Positions 7,376-15,723 are shown, counted from the stretch's first letter. The stretch: DNA of 37,601 bases from an uncultured Microbacteriaceae bacterium (GCA_947487835.1 CANKXX010000009.1:1-37601), one strand, 5' to 3'. Notes: a model not told the origin generated them from the letters alone. Numbers and translations: made by a program.

Positions 7376-8212
7376 ATGACCGAGATCACCGCCCACCACG
7401 GCCTGTTCAAGAACACCGACCTGCACGTCGACGACACCGGCGGCCCCGGCCGCCCCGTCGTCCTTATCCACGGCTGGCCCCTGTCCGGTGAGTCCTGGAA
7501 GCTGCAGGTTCCGGTTTTCGCCGCTGCCGGCTACCGGGTGATCACCTACGACCGCCGCGGCTTCGGCAGGAGCGACAAGCCCCGCACCGGTTACACCTAC
7601 GACACCCTCACCGAGGACCTGCACACCCTGCTCACCGAACTCGACCTCACCGACGTCACCCTGGTCGGGTTCTCCATGGGCGGCGGTGAAGTGGCCCGCT
7701 ACTTCACCAAGTACGGCGCCGAGCGGCTCCGCAGCGTCGTCTTCGCCTCCGCAGTGCCGCCGTACCTGATGAAGACCCCGGACAACCCGGATGGCCCGCT
7801 CGAAGCCGACGAGGCGGCGAAGATGACCGCCGGTCTGACCGCGGACGAGGACGCTTTCTACGACCGGTTCACCACCGACTTCTTCTCCGTCGACGGGGTG
7901 CTGAAGGTGACCGAGCAGCAGCGGCAGGAGGCCCTCGCCCTGGCGAAGCAGTCCGCCAAGACCGCTGCGCTGGCGTGCATGGCCGCGTTTGCCAACACCG
8001 ACTTCCGTGACGACCTGACGAAGGTCACCGTGCCCGCCCTCGTCATCCACGGTGACGGCGACGCGACCGTTCCGTTCGAAGGCTCAGGTGCGCGCATCCA
8101 TGCTGCACTTCCGTCGTCGCAGCTGCATGTGGTCGCCGGGGCGCCGCACGGGGTGAACGTGAGCCACCCCGAGGAGTGGAACCGGGTCGTCCTGGACTTC
8201 CTCGCCCACTAA
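7376..8212 (+). CDS. alpha/beta hydrolase, non-heme chloroperoxidase-like
   Basis: A protein of 278 aa with an alpha/beta-hydrolase fold covering nearly its whole length. The oxyanion-hole region HGWPLSG (32-38), nucleophile Ser100 in GFSMGGG, Asp229 in HGDGD and His258 in GAPHG form the triad. The arrangement and length match the cofactor-free perhydrolase/chloroperoxidase and aryl-esterase group. Members hydrolyse esters and can form peracids from acetate and peroxide; the physiological substrate here is unknown. No signal peptide is seen, so it is cytoplasmic. The ATG at 7376 is preceded by CGGAAGGAATCCG, an excellent Shine-Dalgarno. It lies downstream of the FdhA-like gene but past a terminator, so it probably has its own promoter in 7290-7360. 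Confidence 0.9.
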   Translation: MTEITAHHGLFKNTDLHVDDTGGPGRPVVLIHGWPLSGESWKLQVPVFAAAGYRVITYDRRGFGRSDKPRTGYTYDTLTEDLHTLLTELDLTDVTLVGFSMGGGEVARYFTKYGAERLRSVVFASAVPPYLMKTPDNPDGPLEADEAAKMTAGLTADEDAFYDRFTTDFFSVDGVLKVTEQQRQEALALAKQSAKTAALACMAAFANTDFRDDLTKVTVPALVIHGDGDATVPFEGSGARIHAALPSSQLHVVAGAPHGVNVSHPEEWNRVVLDFLAH

Positions 8213-8222
8213 GAGGCTGTAA

Positions 8223-8258
8223 CACCCCCACCGCCGCGTCAGTGGGGTGGTGGGGGTG
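8223..8258 (+). terminator. terminator after the alpha/beta hydrolase gene
   Basis: CACCCCCACC (8223-8232) is complementary to GGTGGGGGTG (8249-8258), with a 16-nt loop, 10 nt after the stop codon. There is no T-run, as is common in high-G+C actinobacteria. Confidence 0.65.
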
Positions 8259-8523
8259 CCGGTCTCACAGTGCGGAGTCGGACGGCGTTCTCGACATGGG
8301 TGAGGTTGGATCGTTATTCGTGCCGCGGATCACCCGAATGGCGGGAGAATGGGCGTGGAAGGAATGGTTCCGGTGGGTCCGCTGAGCACCGTCCATGCAG
8401 CGCATGGTCAAGCAGAACGGTCGAGCGAAGTCCAGCCACGCCACTGATCACCGGGCGTGGTGTCGCACACGTGCTTGCCTTCCCATCATTGGGACGTCGG
8501 GCGCCGATCCGAAAGCCATACCG

Positions 8524-8871
8524 ATGGGTTACCTCACGTACGACTCCGTCCGCCTCGATCTCCGCGTTGAAGACCGGGTGTTGGCACACTTGCACATCGT
8601 CATCATCAACAAGTTGCGTCGAGGAGAAAGCTTCCCGTTCTCCTGGAAAGACCCGACCGAGGTCGGCGACGGTCGCAGCAGTATCTGGCTGTACCCGACC
8701 GTTCCTTTGCATTTCAAGTTCTCGGGCAGCCGGCAGCCCCAGATCAACAAGTCCTGGCTCGAAGTGCTGTACCGGGCCGCTGAGAGCGGGCAAGGCCTGC
8801 GAGTCCTCGACGAACCTGTAGAGCAGGCGGACTCCGTTCTCTCCGACGGAGACAGCCACATCCTCGGCTGA
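8524..8871 (+). CDS. DUF7882-like small conserved protein (copy 1)
   Basis: A protein of 115 aa from the ATG at 8524. The two other copies in this window (31594-31926 and 33787-34134) begin at the equivalent codon, with the shared start [M]GxLxY, which fixes the start; the upstream open frame is not conserved. Shared core motifs are LAHLxIVI, KLRRxESF, WxxPTVPLxFxFxGSRxP and W followed by a helix ending in SGxGL. I recognise the pattern as the DUF7882 family, frequent in Microbacteriaceae and sometimes labelled ATP-dependent DNA ligase, although no nucleotidyltransferase motif is present. Function is unknown. It looks like a small soluble beta-rich protein. The Shine-Dalgarno is weak. Confidence 0.75.
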   Translation: MGYLTYDSVRLDLRVEDRVLAHLHIVIINKLRRGESFPFSWKDPTEVGDGRSSIWLYPTVPLHFKFSGSRQPQINKSWLEVLYRAAESGQGLRVLDEPVEQADSVLSDGDSHILG

Positions 8872-9062
8872 CACAGGACGGCGAGCTGCCACCCTCACTG
8901 CCGTGAACACCTATGCCTGCCTGAGTGGCTACGGGCATGCCGCGAGTACGGCGGCAGGGAGGGGACGGCCTCCAGGACCGCCGTCCGGAACGTGAATTGA
9001 CCGGTCTCCGGCGATCTCCGTGCGAAGGAATAGAATAAAATAAATACGATTCGGAGGTCGAG

Positions 9063-10244
9063 ATGGCCGACACCGCACCGAGCCCCTTCACCCCGGGCTA
9101 CGGTAGGAAGCCTGCCATCTTCGGCGGGCACGGGGAAGAGCTCACCGAGCTTCGAGCTGTGTTCGACACCCTCGACTTCGGCGAGAACCACTCCGTCTTG
9201 GTCTCCGGCCTGCGTGGCGCTGGGAAAACCTCCTTCCTGACCACTCTGCAAGACGATGCCCGGGACGCCGGGTGGCTGGTCATCAGCGACGACGCCAGCG
9301 CAGGTCTCATGGGACGGGTGATGGATTCCACCATCCCCGCCCTGATCAATGAGATGACCCCGGAGAGCCGGGCCCGATTGACCTCCCTCGGGATCTGGGA
9401 GATCAGCGCCGGAATCGAGTACGTCGACCGACACCGCGGCGTCAAGCCGCAGCTCCGTTCGGACCTGGTCGCGTTGTCCTCCGCGCTTGCCGGGAGCGGG
9501 GGCATCCTCATCACCATCGACGAGGTGTCCTCCGGCAAGGTCCGCCTGCGTGAGCTGAGCCGCTTCTCCTTGCAGGTCGCACACGCACTCCAGGACGGGG
9601 CCCAGATCATGGTCGTCTTCGCCGGGGTGAAGGTCAGCCTCGACGCCCTCCTCGCCGAAGAGCACACCACCTTCCTCCGCCGTTCCCACGAGGTCGAGTT
9701 CGAGCGGCTCTCCGCACCGGAGACCCGCCGGGTGTTCACCGAGACCGCCGGGCTCGGTGGCCGCCGCATCGAGGAGGACGCGCTCACCAAGCTCGTTTCC
9801 CTCTCCCAGGGCTACCCGTATTTGGTGCAGCTCGCCGGTGACTACGCCTGGCGCAGCAACTCCACGGCACCCACCATCACCCTCTCCGACGCCACCGTCG
9901 CCCACGACAAAGCCATCAAAGCGGTCGAGAGCCGAGTCATCAGCCGCGTCTACGGTGACCTCTCGGACGTCGACCAGAAATTCCTCAACGCGATGGCCGA
10001 GGACGACGACCGCACGAAGGTCGCCGACATCGTCAAGCGGATGGGCGTCTCCGACGCGTACGTCCAGGTGTACAAGAAACGGCTGATCGACAGCGGGTAC
10101 GTTCACGCTGCCGGTCACGGGTACGTACAGTTCTCGCTCCCGTACCTCGGCGCCTACATCCGCCGCCGCCTGGCCGCTGAAGCTCGCGACAATAGCGGTG
10201 ACGGTGGCTGGGACGCCTACCCGGCGCCAGACCTGCCCTCCTGA
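9063..10244 (+). CDS. AAA family ATPase with C-terminal winged-helix-like region
   Basis: A protein of 393 aa. Walker A is GLRGAGKT (49-56), Walker B is ILITIDEVSS (148-157), and GYPYLVQLAGD marks the lid subdomain typical of STAND/Orc-like AAA_16 ATPases. The last ~90 residues (KVADIVKRMGVSDAYVQVYKKRLIDSGYV) read as a winged helix-turn-helix, suggesting DNA binding. The start ATG has GGAGG 5-9 nt upstream and follows a very AT-rich stretch (AATAGAATAAAATAAATACG), a probable promoter. It is related to, but quite diverged from, the ATPase at 19638-20882, with the Walker A at the same residue number. Possible roles are DNA replication/partition, mobile-element control or stress signalling; none can be chosen from sequence alone. 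Its 3' end is duplicated at 5508-6001. Confidence 0.85.
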   Translation: MADTAPSPFTPGYGRKPAIFGGHGEELTELRAVFDTLDFGENHSVLVSGLRGAGKTSFLTTLQDDARDAGWLVISDDASAGLMGRVMDSTIPALINEMTPESRARLTSLGIWEISAGIEYVDRHRGVKPQLRSDLVALSSALAGSGGILITIDEVSSGKVRLRELSRFSLQVAHALQDGAQIMVVFAGVKVSLDALLAEEHTTFLRRSHEVEFERLSAPETRRVFTETAGLGGRRIEEDALTKLVSLSQGYPYLVQLAGDYAWRSNSTAPTITLSDATVAHDKAIKAVESRVISRVYGDLSDVDQKFLNAMAEDDDRTKVADIVKRMGVSDAYVQVYKKRLIDSGYVHAAGHGYVQFSLPYLGAYIRRRLAAEARDNSGDGGWDAYPAPDLPS

Positions 10245-10545
10245 AGCTGACCGACTTCGCGAAGGCATGGACAGAGCGATTCACCATCACGCATCGCCAG
10301 CGCCGTTGTGTGGCGGTTCCCGAGTCATTGCAGCATTTCGCCGCGTGGTCGCCAACAGGCTGGAGAGGACAGGAACCCTGGGTTTCCGAGCCCGGGGTGG
10401 CCAAGGGGGTTCTGGGGTCTCCCTCTCCCCCGCCGTTGAGGTGTCCCCCACGTTCCCTGGCATATCGAAGGAGCGGGGAACGACGCGGTCATTCGATTCG
10501 AGTCGCGTCGTGATGGCTTTTCGGCTCCTGGTTGTGTGTGTATGC
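9861..10545 (+). repeat. duplicated segment, copy B (partner 5508-6001)
   Basis: This copy covers the intact ATPase 3' end and the following non-coding tail. Within 10245-10573 no gene is visible; similarity to copy A is found at 10347-10366 and again around 10504-10531 (TTTTCGGCTCCTGGTT). Intervening sequence differs in length from copy A, indicating that both copies have diverged by indels. Confidence 0.75.
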
Positions 10546-10573
10546 CCGGTCACGGCATGCACCAGGTGAGGCG

Positions 10574-11539
10574 TCAGGAGGTGGTGGGGGCGCTTTCTCC
10601 GGGCGGCGTTCCGCTGGGACCACCGCCGGGAGGTGGCCCGCCCTGGCCGCCTCCTCCACCAAGGGACGTTCCGGCGATGGGTGTGGTGCGGGTGTCGACG
10701 CGCACGCTGAGTGCGACGGTGTAGCCGGCGGTGGCGTCACCGGTGACGGTGGCGAGCTGAGAGGAACCGCCGTCGTCGCTGAACACGTTGTCGTTGCTGA
10801 GGCTGACCTGGCTGAGGTTCGCGGTGGATCCGTCGTAACCGCTCAGGCCGTAGACGGTGCGAGAGATGCCTTCGGGCAGCGCGACCTGTGAGGTGGCGAT
10901 CGCCGTGCTGGAGTCGGTGATAGACGCCGCGTCGGGGTAAACCTCGAAGTGGATGTGGGGCCAGCGGCCGGGGTAGCAGGCAGGGAACACGGACGTAAAG
11001 GTGACGGTGCCGGCGGTGTCGGCGACCTGGACGCCGCGGAGGTAGGTTTCGTTCTCGATGCTGGCTGAGTACATGGAGTACCCGCCGGAGCTGTCGCAGT
11101 GCCAGACGTACACGGCGGCGTCGGTGAAGGGCGCGTCGTTGTTTGCCATGTCGAGCACCGTGAGGGTGAGGGTCATCGGGACACCGGTCGCGGTGGTGCC
11201 GCCGTCGAGGCTGGAGCGGATGTCACTGCGGATGATCCCGGACTGCTCCAAGATGTCTGGCCCGTTCGAGCCGTCGCCGGGGTACGGGCCGGCGGTTTCG
11301 TCGGGGATCTCACCGGCAGAGGTCGACGTCCCGGTCCCGGTTGTGGTGGGGGCGCAAGCGGCGAGGGCGAGCGCACCGGCGCTAAGCCCCAGCAGGCTCA
11401 GCACGCGGCGGCGGGTGACGAGGGTTTGCAGGTCGAATGCCGCGCCCTGATCGACCACTTCCTCATCGGCGCGGTCGAGGAGCCGCCCCTCGTATACCGG
11501 GCCTTGTGGGGTGTGGTCGGGTTCGGGAATGCGTCCCAT
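10574..11539 (-). CDS. exported intradiol ring-cleavage dioxygenase-like lipoprotein
   Basis: A protein of 321 aa. The N-terminus has a ~40-residue cytoplasmic extension, then TRRRVLSLLGLSAGALALAAC, which combines a twin-arginine-like motif (43-45) with a lipobox whose Cys is residue 62, so it is probably Tat-exported and lipid-anchored. The mature part matches intradiol dioxygenases (protocatechuate/catechol type): candidate non-heme Fe(III) ligands are Tyr154 or Tyr157, Tyr189 in CYPGRWPHIHF, His195 and His197. Such exported members cleave catechol-like aromatics outside the cell. The C-terminus is a Gly/Pro-rich tail (GGGGGQGGPPPGGG), likely disordered. The start ATG at 11539 has GGAAAGG about 8 nt upstream. 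It is transcribed alone. Confidence 0.88.
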   Translation of the reverse strand: MGRIPEPDHTPQGPVYEGRLLDRADEEVVDQGAAFDLQTLVTRRRVLSLLGLSAGALALAACAPTTTGTGTSTSAGEIPDETAGPYPGDGSNGPDILEQSGIIRSDIRSSLDGGTTATGVPMTLTLTVLDMANNDAPFTDAAVYVWHCDSSGGYSMYSASIENETYLRGVQVADTAGTVTFTSVFPACYPGRWPHIHFEVYPDAASITDSSTAIATSQVALPEGISRTVYGLSGYDGSTANLSQVSLSNDNVFSDDGGSSQLATVTGDATAGYTVALSVRVDTRTTPIAGTSLGGGGGQGGPPPGGGPSGTPPGESAPTTS

Positions 11540-11774
11540 CGATGTGCCTTTCCGGGGTTGGTGATCTGCGACACCGTTAGAGTCCCCGGTGGCCCTATGG
11601 AGGAACTATGAGCAGTCCCTGCGGCCGCTATGCGTCGTACTGCCCCTCGTTTTGGATGTTGCACGATGGCGCGATGCTGTTCGCGGGGGCTCAGCGTGCC
11701 ATGCCGAGGACTAGGGGTCGAGCGCACCCAGCATTGAGCTAGGGCGTTTCACTCATCGGCCGGAAGCTGTCGGT

Positions 11775-12509
11775 TCAGATCGTGCGTTGTTCTTTTGAGT
11801 CAGCCATGAGCAGCAGCTGAGCCCATGTGGAGTACAGCGCGGAGACGCGCGCCTCGCCGGGCTGTTTGAGGTCGATGACATGTTCCTGGTTGAGTGGGAC
11901 TGTGCACACGCGCTGATGCCGGGCGGCTACGTGGCGTGTTGTTGCGTTGAGTTGGCGGGCGTGGGCGGCGGCGGTCCAGCGGATCTGGGCTGGGATGCTC
12001 GAGTAGAACTTCAGCGGTGGGATCTCGGCGATCATGATGTGTGCGGTGCCGGGTAGCCGGGAGCGCAGTGTCGTCAACATTTCGTGCATCAGTTGAGCCC
12101 AGGTGTTCACTGGCATCAGACCGATGGCATCTCGGAGACCAACGATGATGATGAACTTGTCGGTCCTGTCGACAAGCGCATCGTCGGTGATGGTTTCGGC
12201 TGCAGTTCGGATGGTCAATCGCGGAAATAGTGCGGTTGCCCATTCCACACCGCGTTCATCGCGCCGACTGAGCTGTCGTGCGAAGTGCGCGGCAACGCCC
12301 AGCTGCTGGGACATCGTCCCGTAACCGACGGCCGTGGCGTCACCGACGACCGCGATGCGGATCGGGTTCCGTCCGGGCACGCGGCCGCACGAGGCGTCCC
12401 GGGGAATGGGTACGTGCCGCAGGCTGCGCGCGCGGCCGGCTACGTAGACGGTGATTGCCGGCCGTAGGAGTAGGTGCTTAACGCGTTCCCGCGCCAGGTT
12501 GTGGTGCAT
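11775..12509 (-). CDS. SGNH-like protein lacking the catalytic serine
   Basis: A protein of 244 aa with an ATG at 12509 behind GGGGGGACC. It shares the order of motifs of the N-terminal half of the protein at 410-1654: block I is VVGDATAVGYG (GDA at 56-58 instead of GDS), block III is GLRDAIGL (GLRD 124-127 instead of GxND), and the C-terminal block-V position reads DLKQPGEARVSALYSTWAQLL, without the DxxH pair. The fold is therefore kept while the catalytic Ser, Asn and His are missing. No GAF domain or membrane segment is present; the N-terminus is basic. It may bind rather than hydrolyse a ligand. It is convergent with nothing obvious and probably monocistronic. Confidence 0.65.
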   Translation of the reverse strand: MHHNLARERVKHLLLRPAITVYVAGRARSLRHVPIPRDASCGRVPGRNPIRIAVVGDATAVGYGTMSQQLGVAAHFARQLSRRDERGVEWATALFPRLTIRTAAETITDDALVDRTDKFIIIVGLRDAIGLMPVNTWAQLMHEMLTTLRSRLPGTAHIMIAEIPPLKFYSSIPAQIRWTAAAHARQLNATTRHVAARHQRVCTVPLNQEHVIDLKQPGEARVSALYSTWAQLLLMADSKEQRTI

Positions 12510-12687
12510 CTTGGTCCCCCCGCCCGTGCATCAAACCGTGAAACTGCAGGTGCCTACCTTCCGCCTTGGAGGGTCATGCAGTCACCTGCGGAGCACTGCG
12601 CGTGCTCTTGTTAGGACAAAGTTTGGCGCATCGGGAACTCGCGATTGGACAAGCTTTCCTCAGGTCGCCGAAAGCTGCCCTTTGCCG

Positions 12688-13107
12688 TCACTCTTTTGTG
12701 GTCTTCGACAGGGAGGCTAGGGCGGCGCGGAGCCGGGTATCCGCGTCCTTCGAGACGTCTCGTACCTCTGCGCTGTCGCTGAGTTGCACCATGGTGCGCG
12801 GGTCGATTGCCTGGACGATCGACTGGTCGCTGTTGCTGCCTCGCCGGACGATGACGTTGCAGGGCAGGAGGGTGCCGAGTTCGGGTTCTGCGGCCAAGGC
12901 CTTGCTGGCGAGTTGTGGGTTGCAGGCGCCGAGGATGACGTAGTTACCGATGGCTTCGGCGGCTTCGGAACTCAGTTTGGCGCCGAAGGTGGCTCGGATG
13001 TCGGTCTCGGTCAGGATGCCGAAGCCCTGGTCCTGGAGCGCGTGTTTGGTCCGTTCCACGGCTTCCGGGTATGGCAAGGGGAGGGTGACGGTGTGGGTGT
13101 AGGTCAC
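12688..13107 (-). CDS. DUF302 family protein
   Basis: A protein of 139 aa from the GTG at 13107, with AGGAG about 8 nt upstream. It has the DUF302 signature: an N-terminal strand-helix with YPEAVERTKHALQDQGFGILTETDI, then YVILGACNPQLASKALAAEPELGTLLPCNVIV, which is characteristic of the family. DUF302 proteins are small alpha/beta proteins often found beside sulfur- or metal-stress genes; their biochemical role is unclear. Two Cys (in GACNP and LPCNV) are conserved in this motif. It lies 48 bp after the CstR-like gene in the same direction and is probably co-transcribed with it, placing it in the reactive-sulfur response. Confidence 0.88.
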   Translation of the reverse strand: MTYTHTVTLPLPYPEAVERTKHALQDQGFGILTETDIRATFGAKLSSEAAEAIGNYVILGACNPQLASKALAAEPELGTLLPCNVIVRRGSNSDQSIVQAIDPRTMVQLSDSAEVRDVSKDADTRLRAALASLSKTTKE

Positions 13108-13155
13108 GGTGCGCGCTCCTGGTAGGTGATGACGGCCGGGCGAGTGGGCGGGGGG

Positions 13156-13413
13156 TCAGGCGAGGGAGAGGAACAGCTTCTCGAGTTCCTTCTTGTCCAT
13201 AGTGGTGTCCTCGCGAACAATGCACTGCTCGAGGCCGCTGGCGATGATGGCGAACCCGGCCCGGTCGAGGGCTTTGGAGACGGCGGCGAGCTGGGTGACG
13301 ACCTCTTTGCAGTCGCGGTCTTCTTCGAGCATCCGGGTGACGGCGGCCAGTTGGCCTTGAGCGCGCTTGAGGCGGTTGATGACGGGGGCGAGGTCCTCGG
13401 AGTCGAGCTGCAC
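13156..13413 (-). CDS. cstR: CsoR-family repressor, CstR-like (persulfide sensor)
   Basis: A protein of 85 aa from the GTG at 13413, with AGGAG 7 nt upstream. It is an all-helical CsoR/RcnR/CstR-family DNA-binding protein (RLKRAQGQLAAVTRMLEEDRDC). Cys35 and Cys64 are kept, but the copper-binding His that lies four residues before the second Cys in CsoR is Gly60 here (ASGLEQC). Two Cys without the His is the pattern of CstR proteins, which sense reactive sulfur by forming cysteine polysulfide links. The divergent rhodanese/TauE operon and palindromic GC-rich sites between the genes match a cst-type regulon. Gene symbol is assigned by motif and context, not by database search. Confidence 0.85.
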   Translation of the reverse strand: MQLDSEDLAPVINRLKRAQGQLAAVTRMLEEDRDCKEVVTQLAAVSKALDRAGFAIIASGLEQCIVREDTTMDKKELEKLFLSLA

Positions 13414-13446
13414 GGTGGTTCTCCTGTTCACGATCGTGCCTCCATC

Positions 13447-13488
13447 GTATACCCTGGGTGGTATCGCGGGTACCCCCCGGGGTATACC
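13447..13488. promoter_or_regulatory. two CstR/CsoR-type operators in the divergent promoter
   Basis: ATACCCTGGGTGGTAT (13449-13464) and TACCCCCCGGGGTA (13471-13484, within GGTACCCCCCGGGGTATACC) have the GC-core, TAT-flanked form recognised by CsoR/CstR repressors. They lie between the repressor start (13413) and the rhodanese start (13511), so they can control both directions. A third, perfect site lies at 15765-15780. Confidence 0.8.
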
Positions 13489-13510
13489 GCTTTGTGATCG
13501 AAAGGCTTCT

Positions 13511-14122
13511 ATGACATCCCCCTCCGCCTCTGTCCGCACCACCGATCCGGCCACGCTGAGGGCGTGGTTGAGTGAGGGCGAGCTCCCCGTGGTGATCGAC
13601 GTGCGATCCGCGGCCGAGTTCGAGTCCGTGCACATTCGCGGCTCGTACAACATTCCGCTTCCCCTGCTATCCGAGCACACCGACGAGCTCGCCGGGCGCC
13701 TCGACCGGCGGGTGGTGCTGGTGTGCCAGTCCGGGGTTCGCGCGGAGCAGGCCAGGCAGCGTCTGGCCGCCGCCGGTATTGATGACGCTTTCGTTCTCGA
13801 GGGCGGCGCCCCGGGTTACGCGAATGCCGGCGGTGATGTGGTCCGCGGCCGGGAGCGCTGGGATCTGGAGCGCCAGGTGCGTTTCGCCGCGGGCTCCCTG
13901 GTCGTTGCCGGGCTGCTTGGTGGCCGGTTCCTCTCCCCCGCCCTGCGCGGCCTGGCCGGCATCATCGGGACCGGTTTGACCTTCTCGGCAGCGACGAACA
14001 CCTGCGCAATGGGTAAGGCGCTCTCGGTGATGCCGTGGAACCGCACCGGCACCGAACCGACCATCGACACCGTGATTACTCAGCTGCCCACACCTGTGGC
14101 AGCGATGTCGGACGCCGCGTGA
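13511..14122 (+). CDS. rhodanese-like protein with DUF2892 membrane tail (YgaP-like)
   Basis: A protein of 203 aa. Residues about 10-110 are a rhodanese domain with active-site Cys72 in VCQSGVR. The C-terminal part (about 120-185) is a DUF2892-like region with two hydrophobic stretches (FAAGSLVVAGLLGGRFLS and GLAGIIGTGLTFSAA), as in YgaP, anchoring the domain to the membrane. Rhodaneses carry sulfane sulfur as a Cys persulfide and pass it to thiols or cyanide. The start ATG has GAAAGGC upstream; the longer open frame begins inside the operators. It is the first gene of a plus-strand operon that continues through TauE and two more rhodaneses, opposite the CstR-like repressor that probably controls it. 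Confidence 0.9.
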   Translation: MTSPSASVRTTDPATLRAWLSEGELPVVIDVRSAAEFESVHIRGSYNIPLPLLSEHTDELAGRLDRRVVLVCQSGVRAEQARQRLAAAGIDDAFVLEGGAPGYANAGGDVVRGRERWDLERQVRFAAGSLVVAGLLGGRFLSPALRGLAGIIGTGLTFSAATNTCAMGKALSVMPWNRTGTEPTIDTVITQLPTPVAAMSDAA

Positions 14123-14159
14123 CCCCGAGCGGGGCGCAGGATCACGGGACGCATCAGCC

Positions 14160-15023
14160 ATGGTGACGTCAGTTCTGGTCCTGGTCCTGGCGCTCTCGGT
14201 GATCGTCGGGGTCACTCTTGGGGTCCTCGGTGGCGGCGGCGCGATCCTGATGGTGCCGATCCTGACTTATGTGGCCGGCCTGGACCCTAAAGAGGCGATC
14301 GCGTCGTCCCTGTTCGTGGTGGGCGTCACCTCGGCAGTCAGCACGGTCACGCATGCCAGAGCGGGACGCGTCCAATGGCGCACCGGGCTGGTGTTCGGTG
14401 TCGCGGGAATGGTGGGGGCGTTCCTCGGCGGAATCCTGGGCGGCTTCCTTCCCAGCGAGGTCCTGCTGACCGGTTTCGCCGTGGTGATGCTCGCCGCGTC
14501 TGTCGGCATGATCCGCGGACGCCGGAACATCCTCGCCGCGCAGGACCGGGACACGCTTCCCGTGCTGCAGGTACTGGCCTACGGCGGAGGCGTGGGGCTG
14601 GTGTCCGGGCTGGTCGGAGCGGGCGGCGGTTTCCTCGTCGTCCCCGCCTTGGCGCTTCTGGGCGGCCTGCCGATGGCCGTCGCGGTGGGGACCTCGGTCC
14701 TCGTCGTCACCATGCAGACCCTCGCCGGTTTCACCGGCTACCTCACCACCGTCGACCTGGACTGGGCCGCCGTCCTGTCCATCACGGCCGCGGCCATCGC
14801 CGGAACTCTGCTCGGCTCCCGTCTGGCGGGCCGGCTCCCCGATGCGGCCCTGCGCACAGGTTTCGGCTGGTTCGTCCTGGTCATGGGCGCACTGGTCCTG
14901 GTGCAGCAGGCGCCGACCGATCTGCGTCTCCCCGGTCTCGGTCTCGTCCTGGCCGCCGCCGCCGCGGTCGCTGTGTACCGGCTCGTCCGGTCGCGCCGCT
15001 CCGGTAACCCCTCCTCACCCTGA
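14160..15023 (+). CDS. sulfite exporter TauE/SafE family membrane protein
   Basis: A protein of 287 aa with about eight hydrophobic helices and the duplicated TauE/SafE pattern: an N-terminal GVLGGGGAILMVPILTYVAGLDPKEAIASSL and its internal repeat LVGAGGGFLVVPALALLGGLPMAVAVGTSL-like segment (about 157-187). The family exports sulfite or organosulfonates. Within this operon it probably removes sulfite produced when persulfides are oxidised. It starts 37 bp after the membrane rhodanese; the Shine-Dalgarno is weak (AGGATCACGGGA). The C-terminus is a short basic tail. Confidence 0.9.
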   Translation: MVTSVLVLVLALSVIVGVTLGVLGGGGAILMVPILTYVAGLDPKEAIASSLFVVGVTSAVSTVTHARAGRVQWRTGLVFGVAGMVGAFLGGILGGFLPSEVLLTGFAVVMLAASVGMIRGRRNILAAQDRDTLPVLQVLAYGGGVGLVSGLVGAGGGFLVVPALALLGGLPMAVAVGTSVLVVTMQTLAGFTGYLTTVDLDWAAVLSITAAAIAGTLLGSRLAGRLPDAALRTGFGWFVLVMGALVLVQQAPTDLRLPGLGLVLAAAAAVAVYRLVRSRRSGNPSSP

Positions 15024-15050
15024 CCATCCCTTGACTCCTACGGAGAGATC

Positions 15051-15392
15051 ATGAGCATCCGAAGCGCTATCGCTTCCCTGTTCCGCAAGCGTCACAGCAC
15101 GGTGGACGTCGCCACCGCAAAGGCCCTTCTCAGCCGTGGCGCCACCCTCATTGACGTGCGCACGGCTGCGGAGTGGCGGGCCGGCCACGCGCCCCAGGCC
15201 AAGCACATCCCTCTCGACCGGATCCCGGTCAGCGGGCCCCGCATCCGGAAGGACCGGCCGGTCGTGGTGATGTGCCACTCCGGTGGGCGTTCCGCGGCCG
15301 CCGCTCGCATCATCGCCGAGCAGGGGTACGAGATCTACTCCCTCCGGGGCGGGATCACCGCGTGGGAACGCGCCGGCGAACCCGTCCACTAA
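15051..15392 (+). CDS. single-domain rhodanese
   Basis: A protein of 113 aa with a good GGAGAG site before the ATG. A basic N-terminus (residues 1-15) precedes one rhodanese domain: LIDVRTAAEWRAGHAPQAKHIP, then the active-site loop with Cys75 in MCHSGGRS and the C-terminal SLRGGITAWERAG. The six-residue CHSGGR loop matches sulfur-transferring rhodaneses rather than Cdc25 phosphatases. It likely accepts sulfane sulfur in the cytoplasm and passes it to the thioredoxin or the metallo-beta-lactamase/rhodanese enzyme encoded downstream. It lies 27 bp after tauE in the same operon. Confidence 0.9.
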   Translation: MSIRSAIASLFRKRHSTVDVATAKALLSRGATLIDVRTAAEWRAGHAPQAKHIPLDRIPVSGPRIRKDRPVVVMCHSGGRSAAAARIIAEQGYEIYSLRGGITAWERAGEPVH

Positions 15393-15426
15393 CCCCCCTC
15401 ACGAGCACCGACGAAAGGACACCAAC

Positions 15427-15723
15427 ATGAGTGAGATCAGCATCACCGAAGCCGATGCACGCCGCAGCGAGGAACAGGTCCTCGATGTCCGGGAGGACTT
15501 CGAACTGGCCGACGGGGTCATCCCTGGTGCCATTCACATCCCGATGGGCGAGCTCGGCGACCGGCTGCCGGAACTGGACCGTACCCGCCCGGTGATCGTG
15601 GTCTGCCGCAGCGGCAACCGCAGCGCCACCGTCGCCAACGCCCTGACCGGTGCCGGCTACACCGCCGACACCATCGCCGGCGGGATGACCGCCTGGACCC
15701 GCGCCGGCCTACCCACCACCTGA
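15427..15723 (+). CDS. single-domain rhodanese, second copy
   Basis: A protein of 98 aa with GAAAGGA before the ATG. It is a complete small rhodanese: VLDVREDFELADGVIPGAIHIP, active-site Cys60 in VCRSGNRS, and IAGGMTAWTRAGLP at the end. It resembles the preceding protein but lacks the basic N-terminal extension, so they are related but distinct paralogues and not a recent tandem copy. It starts 34 bp after the previous stop, closing the first transcription unit of the sulfur island; an operator for a second promoter follows at 15765. Confidence 0.9.
   Translation: MSEISITEADARRSEEQVLDVREDFELADGVIPGAIHIPMGELGDRLPELDRTRPVIVVCRSGNRSATVANALTGAGYTADTIAGGMTAWTRAGLPTT

Noticed and set aside
8963-8986. 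GGACGGC...GCCGTCC hairpin as terminator of the first DUF7882-like gene
   Set aside because: About 90 nt past the stop codon, 7-bp stem, 10-nt loop, no T-run; too weak to list as a feature.
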